Of a DNA stretch of 64,000 bases, positions 1 through 12,179 are shown piece after piece. This stretch comes from Hymenopus coronatus. Taxonomy: Eukaryota > Arthropoda > Insecta > Mantodea > Hymenopodidae. The stretch is taken from NCBI GenBank assembly GCA_030762935.1, contig CM060897.1:115850676-115914675 (forward strand). The letters are read 5' to 3'. Position 1 is the first letter of the stretch. The number at the start of each line of letters is the position of its first letter. The translations under genes were made by a program, and so were the position numbers. A model generated the notes under the pieces. It saw nothing but the letters and a program-made list of their open reading frames with translations, had not been told where the DNA came from and made no database searches.

Positions 1-1314
1 AAATGAATTCATTCTGTTCTAATGGTTTGGAATTTCTGGCCAATTGTATTTGTGTTTTTGTCACAGCACTAAACAAGTTCCTTGAGACAAAATAAAACGT
101 TGATCTAATATTTTAACCTTAAATTCTCAATATATCTATTTTTTATAATTGCCCTATGTTTCTCTGTGCCTCATTCGGTTTAGACTCCAAAAACGTTTAA
201 ATTTATGAATGTGCGTTTTTGTCATAAAATATGTTTATATTTGAAAATTGAAAACACATGCTTAAATATTCTGACGTAAAACCTATGTCAATTATTATTC
301 ATTGTACCTCTGTGAACATGTACAGGAAATATTTGAACATTAACATCCATCAGGTTGGTAGTTTGGACTGTTAACTTTGCTTTTCCTCTCCGCTTTTGCT
401 GTCTTTTCTGCCTTTTTCTTCTTGCATTGCGCACTTATATTCCACAACTTCGGATTTTATTTCCTATGATGCGAAAGAGGTTTCGTCGAACTGAATTTTT
501 CTTGCCTAGTCCAGTATAGTTTCACCTCTAATGCTTTGCCATAGCTCCAGTTAAGGCTTTCAAAAATTGCGTCCGTCTAGTGGATATTATACCTTTTTTA
601 TATTCAGGAATGTTTTAAATTGAAGAGCTCCTTTCCTAATACACTTATGCCATGTTTTAAAAATTTACACAAAACACGAAAAACACATACTGCCTTTGTT
701 GCGGTGATAATTTAATTATTTAAAATTGAATTTGATGGTTATTTTGTTATAGAATAACATACTAAAGCATTTAAAAATTGGAAGTTGGGTTTTCAGTTCA
801 AGTTTAGCACACAAAAAATTACTTCCAAAATCCACCTGTCATAAATTTGAGTGCGTAATACTATAGAATAATGACTGAATATAAGCTTTCTACCAGTCAC
901 ATGAATAAATAATAACAGCAGTAGTTTTGAGGTGGTGGTAGAGTAATATAAGGATAGAATTAACAAAACCCTTATAATTTTTTTTTTTACTGCACTACTT
1001 ATTACAGAAATGGCTCTTCCTCACTCAAACACAGAAAACGTTCTGTTTCACCACACAATGCTTCTTCATAGAAATCTGCTCATCACTGTTCAGCTCCACA
1101 AATTTCAGTAACTTATTTATATCTTAAACTTTCTCACTTCTGATGCTTTTAACACTCTGAGCATTAATTACATTTCTGAAGCTTGGAACTTCCGTCAGGT
1201 TTCTCTTTAACACTGCAGAACAGGAATCCGATGCGCTGAAGGTATTCCTGTGACTAATGAACTTATATTCCTTGCAAAAACGAAGAACCTGTACTTGTGT
1301 TAGATTTATTAGCA
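1..1314. other. AT-rich stretch, nothing recognised
   Basis: I recognise no coding exon, RNA gene or repeat family here. Open frames are short and carry no familiar motif. It precedes the decayed DSCxGQN pseudogene and could hold the 3' flank of that element, but no terminal repeat was found. Confidence 0.4.
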
Positions 1315-2661
1315 TCAGTGACTTGAAAATTTCTTAAAATCTTTGCAAATCCAATCCAGTCCATATATTTCCACCTGGCCATAAATACTTAGAATGTTTT
1401 GGTAATCTTTAAGACTTTTCAACACTTCATGGCGCCTGTACTCCTTCTCTACATGTCCAAAGATCCTATCCACAAGTAAATAAGAATGCCCTCCAATGGG
1501 AAATACAACTTCGACCACATCAAAGAGAGGGCTGCTTTGTAAGAATGCCATCATTGTCTTCTTCTTATTCTGACCGATGCATGAGTCTACAAACAATCTC
1601 AAGTGGAGTACTGCCCAGTCGGAATTTTGCATTCCAGCTGCAGTAAAAATTGGCCAGGCAAGATACAACTTCGTTTGATCCTCTTGGTGGGTCCTTCTTG
1701 TCCATGTATAAAACCACCATGTGTCTTTATTAAGTGTTCCATCATGGAATAGCTAGGTTGTAGAACCAGATCTGGCGGGAATAGTACACTTCACCCACAT
1801 TCAGTTTTGGTAGGAGCTTATTTTGTTGCATGTCAAAACTAACGGTTCATCTGATTTCATTATTTGGTAGAACTTCTTAGCTCTCAAGCTATGGAGCCTC
1901 TACTCTGTTATAGTTTTAATTTCTGCTTTCTTGGATTCATAAAAAGAGCTGACATCTGATTTTGGAGATCCAAATTCCAGATTAAACTTATGGTTAAATA
2001 TTTTGTAGTAGTTCTGGTATGAACAAATTTTCCCTCCACAGGTTGCACCTTCTTTTTTCCACACGAGATACATTTTTCTCATATTCAGAGTAGAAGGCAA
2101 GTATGAACGTTCAGTTTTTTCTCTTCCATAATGAGACTCCGTGGTTTTGAACTTAACGATATGACTTATTATGCTTCTTGTGACACCAATCTGGACTTGT
2201 TTGATTCTTGAGGCTCCCCTAATTTCTTTTTCTTTCACATCCTTATTGGTTTTCATGAATTTCCTTAAGCCCTTTTGTCTGTCATTGCCTATGCTTGTCA
2301 CTGATAAAAATGACTTTACACAAACAGGTATTTGCTCCCCATTTTCTTTCAGTATGCTATATTCAATGACAGATCAATCCCTAGGATTCTACACTCTCGC
2401 TCATAGCTGTCTCTTCTTCTTTAATTGAATGAAACGCAATAAGAAGTTGTGCTGGTCAATCTTCGTTCTATTTGCATATAACTGATCAGAGAAGTATTTT
2501 ACATCGTTGTCTGTTAAAGCATATGCTTACAATTTAATTTTGGCGGATGTCGAGCTTCTTTGCTATTTCTAGCTATCTGTTTTTTTTTTCTTTACCCAAT
2601 TTTCCAGGTGGTTTGTCCGTTTCTTCACTTTTCTTTCTGGTTGCAACTCCTTATTCTTCAT
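1315..2661 (-). pseudogene. Decayed DSCxGQN-family (DUF7869-like) protein gene
   Basis: The minus strand carries, in the expected order, blocks of a protein family widespread in insect and cnidarian genomes and probably transposon-derived. A basic N-terminus starts at the ATG at 2661 (MKNKELQPERKVKKR). At 1900-2301 there is an open block with KFKTTESHYGREKTERSYLP and NMRKMYLVWKKEG. At 1700-1860 there are out-of-phase pieces such as PKLNVGEVYYSRQIW. At 1315-1668 the block has LRLFVDSCIGQNKKK and FPIGGHSYLLVDRIFGHVEK, and ends at a stop at 1315. The DSC.GQN and GHS...D.IFG motifs are the family hallmark and may form a DDE-like centre; that role is inferred. The frame changes several times and stops interrupt it, so it is dead. 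The total (about 450 codons) is near family length. No flanking terminal repeats were found. Confidence 0.72.
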
Positions 2662-3082
2662 TTTGACAACAGGCTAACCTACTTATCAGCTTCAGAAAAA
2701 CTGAATAAATAAATCCTTCTGAATTACAAACCATTGCTGCAATAAAGATTACCACGTAACAGTAGATAGCATGCTACGTTTGAAAAGAAAAACTTGAATT
2801 ATGACTTAGGTGGATTCTGGAAATAATATTTTCAGTGACTTAGGTGGACTGTGCTAAAAAATAGGACTTTTCAAACAGTATATCAATGAGACATAAGTGA
2901 CTTATGCAGCTCAATGTTAGTATGTGCGTCTCACCCATAATACCATAAATCGTTAAAAAACTAAACATTAAAAAAAGTATTTAAGTGGTATTTGGAAAAG
3001 AGTTCTTCAATTATTTTATATAATTAAAATAATCTAGTAAATTTTTGTGATTTTTATGACATTTCAGTCATAAATTTGCTAA
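2662..3082. other. Unassigned AT-rich spacer
   Basis: This lies between the pseudogene start and a LINE fragment. No motif, repeat or RNA gene was recognised. Confidence 0.4.
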
Positions 3083-3580
3083 GTTAAAACAGCACTAAGG
3101 TCGGGAATAGTGAGGGTCAGATTAGGAGGGTGGAAATCTCATAAGGTAGATAATGAAGCTCGTAAGAGGATTTGCCCATTATGCGGGGAGATTGACGCCT
3201 TTTTGGCAGATTGCGTGCAGATGGAGAGTGTTAGGAAGCAATTATTGCCGGAAGTATTTTTAGCTTAAAACAGACGAAGAACAGCAATCCGGGATTTGAT
3301 TCTAAACAGACAAAACTGGCCAAGCGTAAATATTGTATAGACTTATATGGTGTTTGAGTAATCTATATGTGTGAATAGGTGGATATATTTGTGAGTGTAA
3401 GTGCGTGTGTGTATGTGTCTGCGTGTGTATTTTCAATGTTGTAAGGATATGTAAAATACATATGAAGGTAATATTTTAAAGTCAAGTACTTCTTAAACAG
3501 CTATTACAGTCACCGAACCCGTGCGACTGTGTGACGTAAATATTGACGTAATAAAATAATACTACTACGAAGACGACTAA
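3083..3580 (+). mobile_element. 5'-truncated LINE: ORF2 C-terminus and 3' UTR
   Basis: An open frame at 3083-3268 reads ALRSGIVRVRLGGWKSHK, then ARKRICPLCGEIDAFLADC, then VQMESVRKQLLPEVFLA and a stop. The CPLCG...C arrangement followed by an amphipathic stretch is typical of the cysteine-rich tail of non-LTR retrotransposon ORF2 proteins. About 300 bp of non-coding sequence follows, with a TG-rich part near 3390-3430, ending in AATAAAATAATA-like sequence near 3560. The 3' UTR motif GAACCCGTGCGACTGT recurs, slightly changed, in the LINE insertion at 25127-25287, which ties the two to one family. No reverse transcriptase domain is present. The 5' boundary is set by loss of homology and is approximate. 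Confidence 0.6.
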
Positions 3581-4358
3581 CGTAACACCTCCCGTCTCTG
3601 AAATAACTTATGTGGTTGTTTTAGATTGCTCACCCGGTATCCAGGTGCTAGACATAAAGATAATGTGTAATAAACAAACACATGGAAATAATGAAAACTA
3701 GTGTTTAACACTGAGTAAGTGATTACTTAAATGAGAAGAATCAGGTATAAATTGCGGACTGGTGCATTTAAACAGCAAGCCATCTGTAGTTCCACGCAAT
3801 GCGGGCTCCATGGATATGCACTGTACACGCCACTTTGTGCCACGCCTGCTAGAGTGGTAAACGGTGTTTCTCAGTAAATGCCACCTTTTTATCTGCATAA
3901 TAGTACTGAATGTCTCTGTACTGCGCAACAATTATCCAACCTTAAGTGAGATCTACTGAGATTTTATATTGCGGCTATTACTAAACCAACTGCGTGTTAA
4001 AATGATGGGACCATTAAAATACAGACGTGTCCAAAATAGTGCTCACAATGTTTGATCATTAATAACTTTGTGGTAGCTTAAGATATAAGACTCAAATTTT
4101 GTGAAAATGTTTCTTAATGTTCAACTTTCAAATAATGACTTGAGAAACTACTGCCATCAACTGGCTGCTCTGAAGGGTAGAGTAGAATTTCTGCACACAA
4201 TAATTCCTTCTTCTTCTGCTTTCACGGATTAAGCCTAACGACCTGTTTTGGCCCCAGTGCTATCTTTTATCAAACTGAGTCCTTCTTCCTTTGAATTTGT
4301 ATTGTAAGGGCATCTGTGATATCCTTGTTTGTTACACTTGTTACAGATTTCCCTTCCA
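3581..4358. other. Unassigned stretch
   Basis: Nothing recognised. A short minus-strand open frame at 3698-3931 has no familiar motif and looks like chance. Confidence 0.4.
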
Positions 4359-5168
4359 TTTTTACTTTCTCTACATAGTAGACGGTACGTAGATAGTGAA
4401 GCTATCGTGCTCCATCCAAAAGTTCGAGATTTCTCTGGAAATACACGTATTAGGGTCTCCTGTATCGAAAAAAAAAAAAAGCATTCTGTGTATTTGTATG
4501 TGTACCTGTGTTTCTGTGAATACGATAACTCGGTAATATACAAATCTTGGTATTTAAGTCTAGTATCTTTCAAAGATGCGACACGAAGGTTTTGAGAAAC
4601 ATCCCTCTTCCCCAACAAGGAAAAAAGTCGAAAATGTTTATTTTCTCAAAAATTACTGTAACGGTTTTAAATAAAACGCGGTATATAAAAGATTATCTAG
4701 ATGTAAAATAAAATGTACTTTGAATTTTCTGGGAATAGCCTCTGAAGACCTCTTTATTCTGGATGAATTTTGCTAAATAATTCATAACTGATAAAGCATA
4801 AGTGATGGAAAAAACTTACTACACAAGAAACTTAGATCTGTTAAAGCACAGAATTTGTATCGTATACATTTTTCTTGGAGTTGGCCATTTATGAGATATG
4901 CCTTGTTATTGGTTTTAGTTTTAAAAAACTTATACTTTTCTCATTCGAGAATTTGTCAACTCCTATTAATACAAACAAAGGAACATCAATCACATAGCAA
5001 CCAGCTTTTTGCTATCACTTTAGCCTAAGGTACTTCCTTATTTCCCTTCTATTTACATAGAAGCAGATAATGAAACAATTTCTGCCTATATTAGAATGAA
5101 AATAAGCTTTTTAAAAATAATTGGTACACAGATGTAGAGAAACCCATGTGAATCGATGACAACATATT
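4359..5168 (-). mobile_element. F1 repeat, nearly complete, minus
   Basis: Reverse-oriented F1. It begins TTTTACTTTCTCTAC, but its terminal hairpin has decayed. It ends with the complement of the F1 5' end (GATGTAGAGAAACCCATGTG). An A13 run replaces the usual short A tract, and only a short TGT-rich stretch remains of the microsatellite. F1 carries no open frame; the short frames here are chance. Confidence 0.8.
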
Positions 5169-5262
5169 TTTTTTCATATTGGGCATTCCAATGGAATACC
5201 ATTGTCTTAATTTTATTTACTGCTATCTGAAAATTAAAGTTCTTGTCAATTAGTTTCAAAAC

Positions 5263-6238
5263 TCTGATGTGTTCCATTCCTATGAATTTCTCTACATCTC
5301 GAAACAAATGATTCTTAATAAGTTGATTTTTCTATCTACTTCAAGCTAATCGAGATAAACCTCAGTAGAAACGGTCTTATTACCTAGTTCCTTATAATTA
5401 GAAGGGAAATAAGGGAATACCCGGGCAAATCCGAAGGTTAAATGTTTTATAATGTGATTATTATGGGATTGAAATCCATTTCTTTGGGTGATCAGGAGTT
5501 GATATGTTCCCATATGAGAAAAATATTTTGAAAATGAAACCAATAAGAAGGAATATCTAAAAAGGGTCATCTGCGCGAAAAAATGTTTATGACATAAATT
5601 TTGTGTTTTAATAAGTTCTACGTGTTTTGTATAGTAAATTTTTGTGTATTTCTTACGGTTTACTAGTTATGCAAAATTCAGAAAAATTCATTCAGAATAA
5701 ATAGCTCTTGAGAGGCTATTTCCAGAAAATTCAAGATGTACAGTTCATTTGTCATGTAAATATCTTAAATATAACAGGTTTTATTAAACATTGTTAATTC
5801 CATTTTGGAAAAAACAAAATAAAATTTACGAAAATTTTTCCACGCAAAGGGTGATTTGAGTTAGGGGGGATTTTCTGGAAAAATCTTCCTTTGACATCCT
5901 TGGAAGATATTGAACTTAAATATCAAGTTTGATATTTAACGGAATTCCTGCTTTTGAGCTATGTTGCTTACAGACACACACTTTCACACACACGTGGACG
6001 TTTTTTTAAAAATACTTTTTCTATTCTGGGGAACCCAAAACATGTGTCGAATTTTTAGAAGCATTACAAACCTTCCTAATACACATGTATATAGTACGTG
6101 CAGAGAAAGTAAAAAACGCTTGTTTGGACTCCGGGTACTTCAAATAAAATATTTACGGTGAAATCTCATTATCGAAATTTTGAGTGAAATGCAAGAACTT
6201 CTCTATCCGCTATGTAAATTGCACATACTGGTTAGAGA
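5263..6238 (+). mobile_element. F1 repeat, plus, followed by a solo F1 tail
   Basis: A full F1 from TCTGATGTGTTCCATTCC to CAGAGAAAGTAAAAA at 6115. It is directly followed by a second partial tail (6116-6238: GGACTCCGGGTACTTC, CGGTGAAATCTC, GGTTAGAGAAAG), so two 3' modules stand in series behind one body. The preceding minus F1 ends about 95 bp upstream, so the two copies lie with their 5' ends facing each other. Confidence 0.8.
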
Positions 6239-7360
6239 AAGAAATAGCATTGAATTTGAAGCTCGTCTTCAGATTTGGCATTGATACGATGTCAGCATAT
6301 AATAGTGTCACACAGGCGGCCCAACTTCGCCGTATTTGACGTGCGCAGGTATTCCTTCGCCTGTTAAATGTTTTGCCGAACTCAACGGACCTATTTCAAA
6401 TCAAAACCCGCCTGTGAAGAAAGTGCGAAAGCAACCTTCGCTTTACCCGTTTTGCTTATCAGCGGATACAATGAGCGGGTCGCAATCATTGCGAGGGGTT
6501 TTATCTTAAAATATCCCCTTTGAGTTCTGCAACTGTTTTAACATATCAAAGGATATCTGCAAAAGTCAAAAATGGGAAATTTGGGCCATCTGTTATATTT
6601 ATTCTTGTTTAAATGTTATCTATCTGGCGCTTTTTCTCTCCATTTTCCAATTTCATCGACTAAATAAATATTAAAAAGAGTAGGCAATAAAGCAAACCTT
6701 TAACTTGGATTATTAAAACCTTTTCAATATTTTCGCGTACCCTCCTATTCCGGTGTTCAGAATTATGCTCTGCGCAAAGGAATGGTCACGTTTGTAGAGA
6801 GTGGGGGCGGGAGAGATTTATGAGTACCTACGTAAACAGTTCCATTCCATTATGTACAACATTTTATGTGAATGGATATACATTTTCCATCAGACTAATC
6901 AACGCATTTTAAATATTGAATTATCAAAATTCAAAATTAAGACGAAACGAACTAAGAATAAAGTTTTAAATAAACAATCATATTTCAAGTCACTTACTAG
7001 AAATATCTACACCTTATGAGCACAGAATGTTTATATAGTGTCACATATAGTGTACATATCCCGTGCAGGAAAGGGAAAAAACGCTGATTACATATCACTT
7101 TCACTGAACTGATGATGTTTACGCGCAGCTTGGGGGAAATCATATTTGCATATCTACAGCTTTGGCACAAATTACTGTTCACAACAGTTCGTTCTAGATT
7201 ATTCTTAGAGTTCATATTTACGCATTTCCTTCAGTCTGGCAATTTCCTAGAAACCTATATATCTATTCACACAGCATTTCGGTTTTTGTGCCTATATTAA
7301 ATAATACGAAAGCTTGGTTATCACACACGAGCGTGTAGGTGTTTTTCTAAAAATGTTTCT
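6239..7360. other. Unassigned stretch with small F1 scraps
   Basis: No gene was recognised. Short F1-like scraps occur near 7000-7100 and 7310-7360 (CACACACGAGCG...TTTTTCTAAAAATG, the F1 region just before the tail module, plus orientation). The rest is unassigned. Confidence 0.4.
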
Positions 7361-8209
7361 TTTTACTTTCTCTACACGTACTATGTACATAGTGTATAGA
7401 GAAGGTATTCATTCCACCCAAAAATTCGATACCGAAATTTCACCGGAAATATATGTTTTGGATCCCCTGAGTCCAAAAAAAAAAAAAGTATTTTCATGAA
7501 AACGTCCGCGTGTGCGAGTGTGTGTATGTCTGTGTCAGTGGACAGCATAGCTCAAAAACAAAGAGACCGTATGATACCAAACTTGGTATTTGGGATTGTA
7601 TCTTCCAAGGATGCGACATGAAGATTTTTAAGAAAATCTCCCGCCCCCAACTACCCTCTACATGGAACTTGTTTCGAAAATTTTTATTTTCTTAAAAATG
7701 GCCCTAACGATTTTGATTAAAATATCGTATATTAAAGATATTTACCTGATAACTAAAATGTATATCTTAAATTTTCTGGGAATAGTCTCTGAAGACTGCT
7801 TTATTCTGGATCAATTTTACAGAACTTTACATAACTGCTAAACCGTAATAGATGGACAAAAACTTACCACACAAAAAATATAGAGCACGTTAAAAACCAC
7901 ATTTTATTTGATATACATTTTTTTTCGCGGAGTAGATCGCTTTTGACATACTATTTTTGGTCTCATACAGGAATTTGTCAACTCCTGTCCAGATAAACAA
8001 AACATCAGTCACATAGCAACCAGCTTTTGACTATCACTTGAACCTATGACACTACCTTATTTCGCTTCTACTTACAAGGAAGCAAGTAATAAGGCTGTTT
8101 CTGCTAACTTGTTCACGATTAGCATGAATTAAATAAAAGCATTAGCTTTTTAACAATAATTTGTTGCAGAGATGTAGAGAAAGTCATGTGAATGTAGCAC
8201 ATCACATAT
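7361..8209 (-). mobile_element. F1 repeat, full length, minus
   Basis: One of the clearest copies. It has the terminal hairpin around ACTATGTACATAGT, then TTCACCGGAAATATATG, an A13 tract, an imperfect TG microsatellite, the inner palindrome region (ATACCAAACTTGGTATTT), a long AT-rich body, and the 5' end as GATGTAGAGAAAGTCATGTG. It is useful as a reference for the family. Confidence 0.88.
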
Positions 8210-8299
8210 TTTTAAATCAGATATATTTTAAATTCGTTTCGTGATCGGCTTACCCTCCCCTTATTTGTAGATCTCACACTGGTAGTAATACATATGACC

Positions 8300-8800
8300 T
8301 AGCAAGGTCATGTAACGATAATCCTGCCACCAGGGGGGTTTAAACGCTAGTGTCACGTTAATCCGCCGCCTTAAGAAAATGGCGGGAAATTTGAAAATTG
8401 AAAAGGTGTATCCGCTGATCCATATCTTTTCAATATTTAAATTTCCCGCTATTTTCTTAAGGCGGCGGATTAACGCGACATTAGCGCTTAAACCCCTGGT
8501 TGCAGGATTATGGATAACTCTACTTGCCAAGCCGTATGCAAAACCTAATAAACAACAAGTTCATATCGCAGATATACTTATTACATATTCTCATGCAATA
8601 CAGTATTGAATACATGTAAAAAACTGATTTTTTTAAGAAACCACATGCACAATTGTGTTTATGAAAGTTTAAGAGATAATCCGCTGATCCATACCTTTCC
8701 AATTGTCACAATTCGCACCATTTTCTCTTAATCCGGTGGATTAACGCGACACTAGCGCTTAACCCCCTGGTTGCAGGATTATGGGTACTCGACCTTGCTA
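8300..8800. mobile_element. Foldback MITE with a third arm copy
   Basis: Sequence from 8302 (GCAAGGTC...ATAATCCTGC) is the reverse complement of sequence ending at 8798 (GCAGGATTATGGG...GACCTTGC). TA flanks both ends (8300-8301 and 8799-8800), as a TA target duplication would. Inside, 8318-8411 and 8428-8520 form a long near-perfect hairpin (TTAATCCGCCGCCTTAAG against CTTAAGGCGGCGGATTAA). A third, diverged arm lies at 8675-8798. About 150 bp of unrelated DNA separates the second and third arms. No coding capacity. The superfamily is unknown; the TA duplication suits Tc1/mariner-type mobilisation. Confidence 0.75.
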
Positions 8801-9063
8801 ATCCGAATGATAAAAGGAGAATTGATGGCAATGATTGGAAAATGGAAGGGGTACATCGGCGATGGTGGACCCGGTGGACGTTCATAATGTTGCTCGTTGT
8901 TCATAAATGATGTCCACTGCGCTGGCGGGAAAAACGATCGAACACTGTCGCCTAAAAAGGAAACAGGTGATGCAGATGTAGATGAAGAAGAAGAAGAATC
9001 TGTGAATTGTACACTTGCCATGCTGAATACTGAATGCCAATGCTGCAAATATATGTAGCAGAG

Positions 9064-10107
9064 AAAGGCAAGAAGGCGATGGGTGGGGGAGCTGTTCACA
9101 CGGGACAGAAAGCGGTGTCAGCACTCCGACCGGAGATGGTGTAAGATTGCGCAAGCCAGAAAAACTCCACCGGATGTAAACCAGACACCCACTTGGTGTG
9201 TGAGAGTAAATGAAAACGGGTCTTGAAGGTAATGTGAGCGTAAAAGAAGAACGAGCCGAGAACGCTATGTGAGCGTAAAAGAAAAACGGGACGAGAAGGT
9301 GATGTGAGTGTAAAAGAAGAAGAACGTGCAGGGAAAGCAATGTGAATGTTAAAGAAGCCGATGTGAGTGTAGAAATGAACGGGTCGAGAAGGCGATGTGA
9401 GTCTAAATGAAGAACGTGTCGAGAGTGTGATGTGAGTGTAAAGGAAGAACGGGATGAGAAGTCGATGTGATCGTAAAAGAAGATTGGGCCGAGAAGGTGA
9501 TATGACCGTAAAAGAAGAACGGGGCAGGAAGGTGGTGTGAGAGTAAATGAAAACGGGCCGTGAAGGCAATATGAGCGTAAAAGAAGAACGGGCCGGGAAG
9601 GCTATGTGAGCGTAAAAGAAAACCGGGACGAGAAGGTGATGTGAGTGTAAAAGAAGAACGTGCAGGGAAAGCGATGTGAATGTTAAAGAAGCACGAGCCG
9701 CGAAGACGATGTGAACGTGCCGAGAGTGTGATGTGAGTGTAAAGGAAGAAGGGGGCGAGAAGGCGATACGATTTGAGTGTAAAAGAAGAACGGGATGAGA
9801 AAGCGTTGTGAGGGAAAGAGGAACGGGCAGAGAAAGACAGGAAGTGTCCAGACCATGCAAAGAAGTGATTTAAAATGACAATCGCATAAAGACAGCAATT
9901 AAAACATTTGACAATGCATAGCCCATAGCTATCTCTCCCTTGTATTTGAATAAGATGAAGATTCTGCTAATGTTTATCTCTATTAGCATGGTGTTGAAAA
10001 GGCAAGAAGGCGATGGGTGGGGTGAGCTGTTCACACGGGACAGAATGCGGTGTCAGCACTCCAACCGGAGTTGGTGCCATTGCGCAAGCCAGACAACCAC
10101 TTGGTAG
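9064..10107. repeat. 35-bp minisatellite between direct repeats
   Basis: About 19 tandem units of 35 bp run from 9198 to 9838. They centre on ATGTGAGTGTAAAAGAAGAA followed by CGGG.CGAGAAGGYG. Variant units recur in the same order about 343 bp apart, which indicates a higher-order duplication. The block is bracketed by a direct repeat, 9064-9180 and 9998-10107 (AAGGCAAGAAGGCGATGGGT...GCGCAAGCCAG). A small minus F1 fragment (9890-9998) lies just before the right-hand repeat. The long minus-strand open frames here (up to 254 codons) are by-products of the purine-rich strand and are not called as genes. Confidence 0.85.
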
Positions 10108-10364
10108 GTTGTGCAATAAGCTGAGCTAATGACGTCCGGTTACAGCGGTGAAAATGAACAAATCTCTGTGGGAAAGAAATATTTGCACAGTATAAGCATG
10201 GACTTCATTCTTTAGAGAATACATTGCTTGTACAACGAATATAACATAACATATAGAGAGAAAACCACACAGTCCTTCCTAATAGTATTTGAGCCTGAAA
10301 AGTTAACTTACACAAACACATATACACTATACACATTAGTGGGTTGTTAAAACATTCATTACAC

Positions 10365-10781
10365 ATGGATAATATACCCAGTACTAGCAGAATGGTGGCG
10401 AAGGAGGATAGCCAGGAGATAGATCCGACAGAGGATAGATTCGAAATTACAGAGCATAGGCAGAGATATCTTGCAAAGTATTATACAGGATTTTCTGAGA
10501 CATAAATTAATGTTAGGCAAATACCACACGATGCAGACCCACAGCTATGGACCCAAATCATGGTTAATGACCTAATAGAATTTGTAAAAACTGAGCTATT
10601 GGAAAATGAACCTGGGTATGTAGGATTGACCATTCACGATACACATAATGCTTTTACTCCAATTAGTATGAGTGTGCGTAGGATCGATCAGGTGAATTCA
10701 AGTGTATTCTTTCAAAGCATTGAAAAGGTTATGCTAAGCAACAGGGAATTTATAATGGGAGGACCACTTAAATTAAAGTGA
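10365..10781 (+). pseudogene. Polinton/Maverick-like N-terminal protein fragment
   Basis: One frame runs from the ATG at 10365 to the TGA at 10779-10781 and is broken by a single in-frame TAA at 10503-10505. Upstream of the stop it has FEITEHRQRYLAKYYTGFSE; downstream it has VGLTIHDTHNAFTPIS, then VRRIDQV and ENEPGYVG. This resembles the domain that precedes the B-family DNA polymerase in Polinton/Maverick-type elements of arthropods (VGL.I, P.S.S.RR.DQ, V..SN..F). No polymerase, integrase or capsid gene follows; F1 sequence begins within about 25 bp. It is a short relic. The family call rests on remembered patterns, so confidence is moderate. Confidence 0.45.
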
Positions 10782-10806
10782 GTATGGACAAAGGATATTT
10801 CTGGGA

Positions 10807-11197
10807 TATTTAAGTTTAGTATCTTCCATGGATGCGACATGAAGATTTTGCGAAAAATCCCCCCACCCCAAACTACGCTTTACATGGAACATGTTTCGAA
10901 AATTTTTGGTTGCCGGGAATCGAACCCGGGACCTCCGACGGCCATATTAAAATACATATTAGCTGATATAAATTTCTGAAAGATCTCCTATATACTGTGG
11001 ATTTATAACGTTTAAGGGAGAGATAATTTCCTTTTCTTGATGACAACTTTTTACTTTCTCTATACGCACTATGTACATAGTGTATAGAGAAGGTATTGCA
11101 CTCCACCAAAAATATTCGATACCGAGATTTCACCGGAAATATATGTTTTAGGATCCCCTGTATCCAAAAAAAAAAAGTACTTTCAGAAAAAGTCCCA

Positions 11198-11228
<31 letters not shown>

Positions 11229-12144
11229 CCGTGTGTCTGTTAACACGATAACTCAAAAACGAAGAGTCGGTAAAATACCAAACTCGGTATTTAAGTTTAG
11301 TATATTCCATGGATACGACACGAATTTTGAGAAAAATCCCCCCACCCCAAACTACCCTTTACATGGAAAATGTTTCGAAATTTTTTGGTTGCCGCGAATC
11401 GAACCCGAGACTTCCGGCGGCCATATTAAAATACATGTTAGCTGATATAAATTTCTACAAGATGTCTTATATACTGTGGATTTATAACGTTTAAGGGAGA
11501 GAGAATTTCTTTTTCTTGATGACAACTTTTTACTTTCTCTATACGCTCTATGCACATAGTATATAGAGAAGGTATTGCACTCCACCAAAAATATTCGATA
11601 CCGAAATTTCACCGGAAATATATGTTTTAGGATCCCCTGTATCCAAAAAAATGTACTTTCAGAAAAAGGTCCATGTGTGTGTGTGTGTGTGTGTGTCCGT
11701 GAGTCCGTGTGTCTGTGAACACGATAACTCAAAAACGAAAAATCGGTAAAATACCAAACTCGGTATTTAAGTTTAGTATCTTCCATGGATGCGACACGAA
11801 GATTTTGAGAAAAATCCGCCACCCAAACTACCCTTTACATGGAACATGTATCGAAAATTTTTGTTTGCCGCGAATCGAACCCGGGACTTCCGGCGGCCAT
11901 ATTAAAATACATATTAGCTGATATAAATTTCTGCAAGATGTCTTATATACTGTAGATTTATAACGTTTAAGGGAGAGAGAATTTCTTTTTCTTGATGACA
12001 ACTTTTTACTTTCTCTATACGCACTTTGTAAATAGTGTATAGAGAAGGTATTGCACTCCACCAAAATATTTGATACCGAAATTTCACCGGAAATATATTT
12101 TTTAGGATCCCCTGTATCCAAAAAAAAGTACTTTCAGAAAAAGG

Positions 12145-12179
<35 letters not shown>

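Noticed and set aside
9096..9860. 254-codon minus-strand frame in the minisatellite
   Set aside because: The repeat unit is purine-rich on one strand, so frames stay open by composition; overlapping frames are equally open.
10907..10942. tRNA 3' half as a functional tRNA gene
   Set aside because: Only the T arm and acceptor 3' strand are present, with no D or anticodon arm, repeated in tandem inside F1.
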